Positions 58,401-64,000 of a stretch of 64,000 nucleotides of DNA are shown here, one piece after another; position 1 is the stretch's first letter; each line of letters begins with the position of its first letter. The DNA lies in the NCBI RefSeq assembly GCF_052324685.1, contig NC_135228.1, positions 13,836,420-13,900,419 on the forward strand. The letters run 5' to 3'. The position numbers were made by a program, and so were the translations under genes. The notes below the pieces were generated by a model. The model made no database searches. It saw only the letters and a program-made list of their open reading frames with translations, and was not told the DNA's origin. The stretch comes from Brachyhypopomus gauderio. Lineage: Eukaryota; Chordata; Actinopteri; Gymnotiformes; Hypopomidae.

Positions 58401-61400
58401 TTTCCAATAAGATGTGTTCCTGCTCTTGAACAAAAGATGTTCCTCTCAGACCAAAAAAGAACACGAATCCTCAAGGACCCTTGAGACATTTTTCTATTAC
58501 TTTAGCAACTCTAGTGTCAGTCTACTCAATTAACAGACTCATTAATGCTACACGTAGCTTTAAGAGCACTGTTCACACAAATGTAAGCCTGTTCCATTGA
58601 CATCTTCCCGAGCCTTGCTAAAACACAACTGTTTGGCTATAAAAACAAGTCTCATAGTCAAAGTACACTCTAGAATTGCTAGTAGAATATATTTGGCTTT
58701 CACTGAAGAGCTGTTTTTCAGTTGTCAAGTGTGTCATCTTTTATAGCTTTGGTTAGTGGATTTCTGCTTCTTTTGCCCACTTCCTTCATCCAGAGGGGAA
58801 GCCGAACATATGAATGTATTTTGCCGGCAATGTCATTTTCATTTAGGTGCAAATGGCATATCTAAATATCTCAGAAATTACTCAAAATGTCCAAAATGCC
58901 CTTTTTGTCTGGCTTGTATTTTCTTATCATTCAAATGCTTTTCTTGCTGACAGATCAGCTGCTTGTTAGTGGGGACGACGTGAGGGACTACATCCAGACA
59001 TCTTTGCAAATCTTAAAACGTCTGCAGTGCTAGGTGCTAGGTGCAGTGCTAGGTGGTTAATTCTGCCCATGATTAAATATTCTGCATTTGGCTATAATTC
59101 AGACTTATCCAGGTTTGTAGGTCATGTCCACAGTTTGCGGTTTATAATAGAAAACACAGTTTGTAGTTCATGTTTGATATATAGTCATCTTCAGGGGAAC
59201 AGTAGGTTCTAAGGGAAGCTGACTGTCACTAAACTACACATGCCCAACCAGGTTTAAGCAGGTTTAAGGTTAAAGGGCATAGCAGTTAAGGCAAGCACTG
59301 GGCTAATGCTACCTTCTGATTACCCACAGATCATTGCGGCAATATCCGCACGCTGCACGCATCACGCATAGTGAACTCTGAGGCTCGTGGCACTTTCAGA
59401 TTCGCCCTCTATCTTGTGCTGCTGAGATTAGGGATGTTTTAATCACAGAGCTTTGATTAACTGACTGATAACATCAGTGAAAATGTGTGAAATCCAATTG
59501 CACTGTCCCATGGAACCAACGTATTCTTTAATTTCTTTAAAATCATGCAGTTCAATCAAACTTAGAAATATTTACATTATCTTTTTACACCATAATTTTC
59601 TAACTGTGCCCAACCGTGTATGTCCTATAAGGGGATTAGATTCCCTTAAACTGCCATGTGCACATTAAATGTGCACCTCCTATCAGTCTTTATCAGACAG
59701 CACTATACTGTATTATCAACATAAGAGCATCGTTTTATTTAAGATAACGCAGGTGATTGCCATAACAAGCATGTTTACGGAATATATTCCAATTTTTGTT
59801 GCAAAGCAACACTCTGGTTTCAGAGCATTGAATGTACATCATCTTTCTGTAGACAATTGTGGTATTTAAGGTCCCATGAGAAACGCTCTCAACATAAACT
59901 TCCTGTTTCACGCCCCCTCGTTTCACATAGAGCAGTAAAGGTTGGCAGTTCTGCTGGGAGTGCATCAGTGACTCATTCACGTATGCCACATCAAAGAATT
60001 ACAGCATGTTTGGTCATTTCTACCCTTCACCGATTCGCTGACAGTATTGTCATGAGGTGCCTCTAATGAGCTTGAAGCAATTCTCCTGACACTCCCAGAG
60101 CCTGAAAGAAAGATCATTTCTAATATTCTGTCCCGTGGTCATCTATTGATATGCTCATGAATATGCAAAATGAATAATGACATGGGACTAAGGGGCTGAG
60201 GTTGTTTTTCTATTAGAGCAGCATTTCTATAGTTGCATCACAAAAAAATATTTGCATCAGAACGAGTGATCACAGCTTAAACTAGCTGTCATCTCATTAG
60301 TCTTGAATCTGGTAAAGAACCTGAAGTGGGACATCAGAGAAATGTAAATGAACTTAAATTTGAACTCTGGTCCTGGGTTTTATAATTTGCTGGTAGTTGA
60401 CCAAACTGATTGGCCCCTTAGTCATAAGACAAGAGAATACGGGGCAGAATGTCTGGAACAGAACCTGGAGGTCAGTGATGAGGTAAAGCCTGTTCAGAAG
60501 GAGAACACAAGAACCATATCACACAGGCACATTTATTCTCACTTTTATTTTTTAATTCCCCAAAGAAATGAACTGAAACTTTCTGTACATACTTGATAAC
60601 TGTGGACGTCTTTTGACAAAGCTATACGATTCTTTCATTGTTTTCATTTCAGGTTGCACAAACTTTATGGTTGGCATTCATTCCCTTTGTTATTTTCAAT
60701 AAAGGAATTATCACAAATAATTCAGTTTCTGTGCCACCCAATAAAATGCCTGCATATGGCTTAGGTTCAGAAACGTCAGTATTAAATAATGTGGTTAATA
60801 ATTTTCTGTGACTGATGTTCTTCTGAATGTTTTTTAATGTGGAATCAAAGGTACACGTCGCTGGATCTGCTGTACTGCAGCTTTTAAAAGAAACTTCTAC
60901 TGGAGGGTCATTAAAGGACAGTCAAAACTTGCATTAGGGCCTCTTATTGTTCACTACAGGCAGCATGTGGGGCTTTGATCATGTACATAGTACAGCACGC
61001 CCAAGTCCTCCAGTGACATTGTAGTTAACTACAATGAATAGAATAGTTCTTCTGCAAAAACACGCGTGTAGGCATACAGCATTGACATTGGGTTGGACGG
61101 AGAAGAGAGTGCGGAGGAGAGAACCGTACCGTGCATGATTGATTCCCATGCACAACCTGCAAAAACACATAAAACAATACGGGAACCCGTTTCCTTTTCA
61201 TGAACCTTGCTGCAGGTTGTGCAGATCCCCATAACGGCCAGGAGACAGCTGGCTGAACCGTGGACTGCATCTTTAACCAGCCGCCGAGCGTGGTTGCCCG
61301 TTGCCTCCGAGCGCGAACATTAGATCACATTCTTCTATTGCATCTGTGGGGAAGCATTTTTTTTCTCCTTTCTTTTCAGTGCTGGCATTCTGACTTGATG

Positions 61401-64000
61401 TGGAGGTGTCTCAACCCCTCCACGGCTTCAGGGCTTCAGGACATCCAGGCCTTTTGTCTCTGCCTGCACCACGCTCAAGCAAGTTCACCCAGCATCCATA
61501 ACCTTAAGTCGAGCTCAGCCTCCTACAGTCTTGCCTGGTTTTGTGCACGCCTTGGGGAACACCGGCCCATAGAACCAGGGAACAACAGGGAGGGTGATTT
61601 TTTTTTTCTTTTTTCTTCTGGCCATGAAAATCATGTTGCGTGCTGATCGAGCGTCATGTCAAGAGCCTGTGTGAGAGATGACTACGACGAGGAACATTTA
61701 CGGGAGCATTTCACGGCTAATTAAACAGAATTATGCAACAGTGTGGGCAGAAATAACCTTAGTGTTCGGTTTTCATCTTCAACTTTAATTTCCTCCCTCG
61801 AGACCAGTGATGCCTCAACTGTCAGGCCTGCATGCGGGAACAATTTCGGAACATGCGTGTAATATTCTTGATGTGGATTTTGATATGAGACATGCGTGTG
61901 AGAGACTGCAAGTTCTTCAGGTGGATGACCCCATATCCTGTCAGCAGGACTTCAGTCTAATTGTGTAAACCTTTATTAGCTTTCAAGACGAAAACACTGC
62001 CAAATCCTCTGTAGTAGAAAAAGCTTCTTTTGAAAGTCTTCTCCACCGTGGTGATTTACATGGTTGCGTTGATATGGCCTCTGTGTGTGGAACATGTTCC
62101 TAAAACATCTTACACCTCGCTCCGCTGTTACCGCCTCTCCAGCCCTGCTCCTCGTAGGAGTAGAGGGTTTCGTTGTGACCCTAATGTCTTTATCATCAAG
62201 GGGAGACTTTTTTTTTTTAACCCATACAATTACTGCAGAGGGTGAACTACAAAACGGCACCAGCAGCATCTCCATGAAGTCACCTCGCCTTCTCGCCTTC
62301 ACGGCTCCTTTCCACGCAGCTGAAAGGAGGCGAGAGATATTGCCCTTCTGAGAGTCCTCCTCCACGGCTCTCAGATTAAAGAGCTCCTGCATGCAAGAGG
62401 CCGCCACTTTGCCAGATGCACTCAACACAGTCATTTTCACAGTAGATTAAAAGTGTGAGCAGCCTCTCGGCCCGCCGCGATCCATTGGTTCTAGCCGGCA
62501 GTGGTGCCTACTCATGTCCTAGTTCATGCTGCTGGTGCACATTTGTTTAGCCACCACCGTGAGACTTTACTGCTTACCCACGCCAGTGCCACGCCTACCC
62601 ACAATTCAACGAGACGGAAAACTTAAGGAGCTTGACAAATCCCAAATCAAAACGAAACCCGCACAAGAAAGAATGTAAAGACAAAGATTCAGTACTGTTC
62701 GTGGTCACGCCCCTCCCACCTCAGACTTGATTCGAGCACAGTGCTTCGCTATGTCACATCCTGCTCCAGAAGGAAGAGCTAGACATAGAAACAGGAGATG
62801 ACATCAGATGCGAAGGCTAAAGAGCTTTTATTGGATTCCCTCAAAAGCGACAGCTGCCATATGGCCACGCAATCAGACTTAAAAAGGCTCTGAAATTAAT
62901 GTTTTCCATAAACTCATGAATAGACCAAAACAAAAAGCAAAAGATAAACAAACCAGATAGAGTGACCTGAAGGTTATGTAAACAGTGGACAGGAGCAGAC
63001 TGGTACAATCCCACCATGGGTATATAACTATAAACACAGTGCAACTTTAGCACTGGGGTTTATATACATCCGGAGACTATACATATGACAAGGTACAGCT
63101 GATGGGGGTGAATAGCAGGGCTAGCGGTAGAGACTATGGTATCCAGGGTGGAGACACAGCCAGGATCGACAGATGCACCTGCCGCACGTAAACAAAGAGC
63201 AAACACAAACACTAAACAAAGTTCAGCTATTAACACAACTGAGAGTGTCCAGAGAAGACATGTACAGGACATCATACAGTCAGTCATACATGCGAACATT
63301 GGTTGCATTAACCCTATTTAAACCATTGCATTACAGAGTTAGATCAATCTATTAACCATGATGCAGTGTTTACTATGGGATGACTCTGGATCTGACTATC
63401 CATTTTCCCGTATACCCATTTAAATCTTTCTATATGTATCCAGTTCATGAAGGGTCTGGATCCTATTACTCTTAACCCTCCAGAGAGACGGTTTCCCATG
63501 GCCCCTAGGTGCTGTCTCTACCCCTATTTCTTTACCCCTATTTCTTCACAGTGAACTCCGCAACAACCCTGTGACTGCTGGTTGTCTCTCATGTTCACCA
63601 TTCTGTGTTCACAGCACCAGCTGTTGGGGGACATGAATGTCGCAGGGCCAGTTTACAGAACTCACCCACACAAAGTTGGCTAAACATTTAGTTATTCGTC
63701 AGTTGGAACTGGAAGCAGGAGATGTTTTTTTTTTTGTCCCCAGATGTTGCATAGCCAATAAGCAGCGAGCCCTGAACTTTTGGTTTGCTCATAATAACTG
63801 TTAAAATTGTAATAACATTTCTACAGAACAATTCTCCCAGTGTTAACTATATGCACATGATGTTTTGAGCTATTTTAGGATTGATGTATCTGGGAATTGG
63901 ATCATCTGGTATTCCAATTACAAATTACAAACTGATATCCGTATGACCAGAGGGAAGTGCTGCCTGCTAATATTACATTTAGGCCCTGGTGTCCACCACA
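55425..64000. other. Non-coding DNA to the window end
   Basis: AT-rich sequence with scattered short open frames (longest 61976-62440 on the minus strand, 154 codons) that show no domain, splice logic or biased composition. A short inverted repeat (GCACAACCTGCA at about 61150, TGCAGGTTGTGC at about 61211) could form a stem. The 61-63 kb part is less AT-rich and might hold regulatory DNA of a neighbouring gene, but the sequence alone does not show it. Confidence 0.45.

Noticed and set aside
59262-59330. Possible tRNA-derived SINE head
   Set aside because: An A-box-like phrase (TAGCAGTTAAGG) is present but there is no B box or tail.
61976-62440. 154-codon open frame on the minus strand
   Set aside because: No recognised motif, splice sites or promoter, and the composition matches the local DNA. 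One ORF of this size is not surprising over 30 kb of six frames.

Overview
The window is vertebrate genomic DNA, almost certainly from a teleost fish. Genes are split by GT-AG introns, the DNA is AT-rich with many dinucleotide microsatellites and minisatellites, and there are fish-type transposons (L2-like and Rex-like LINEs, hAT-type MITE, solo LTR). No bacterial, viral or CRISPR features are present. Gene models below were assembled by hand from splice sites, reading phase and remembered family signatures. No database search was possible.

Left third (1-32.7 kb) is genic. rbm22 (+, 952-6480, 11 exons, 434 aa), a spliceosome factor, is convergent with myoz3 (-, 10224-7322, 5 exons, 247 aa), a Z-disc calcineurin-binding protein. 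Human RBM22 and MYOZ3 are also convergent neighbours. Next on the minus strand is a decayed arl3-like small GTPase gene (11381-14251) that keeps recognisable exons but carries frameshifts, a stop and a ruined P-loop. rgs14 (+, 17694-27448, 13 exons, 565 aa) follows, with RGS, two Ras-binding domains and a GoLoco motif. A small + strand gene that I do not recognise ends this part (coding 31379-32566, 66 aa, four coding exons, probable upstream non-coding exons from about 28.4 kb).

The rest (32.7-64 kb) has no gene I can support. It is repeat-rich to about 55 kb: a hAT MITE with 60-bp inverted repeats and 8-bp target duplication (33.5 kb), a 28-bp array (34.8 kb), a 3.5-kb L2-like LINE inserted inside a minisatellite and itself split by a palindromic MITE (35.0-39.2 kb), a 35-bp array (39.8-40.4 kb), a second minisatellite interrupted by another LINE tail (45.3-46.4 kb), a 33/34-bp array (47 kb), a G-rich array (53.4-54.0 kb) and a solo LTR (54.3 kb). 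From 55.4 to 64 kb the sequence is plain AT-rich non-coding DNA.

The points most worth a second look are the decaying arl3-like gene, the unknown 66-aa gene, two LINEs each sitting inside a tandem array, the nested MITE with its target duplication, and two nearby arrays whose minus strand holds about 42 copies of CTACCTCA, the 8-mer let-7 target site.
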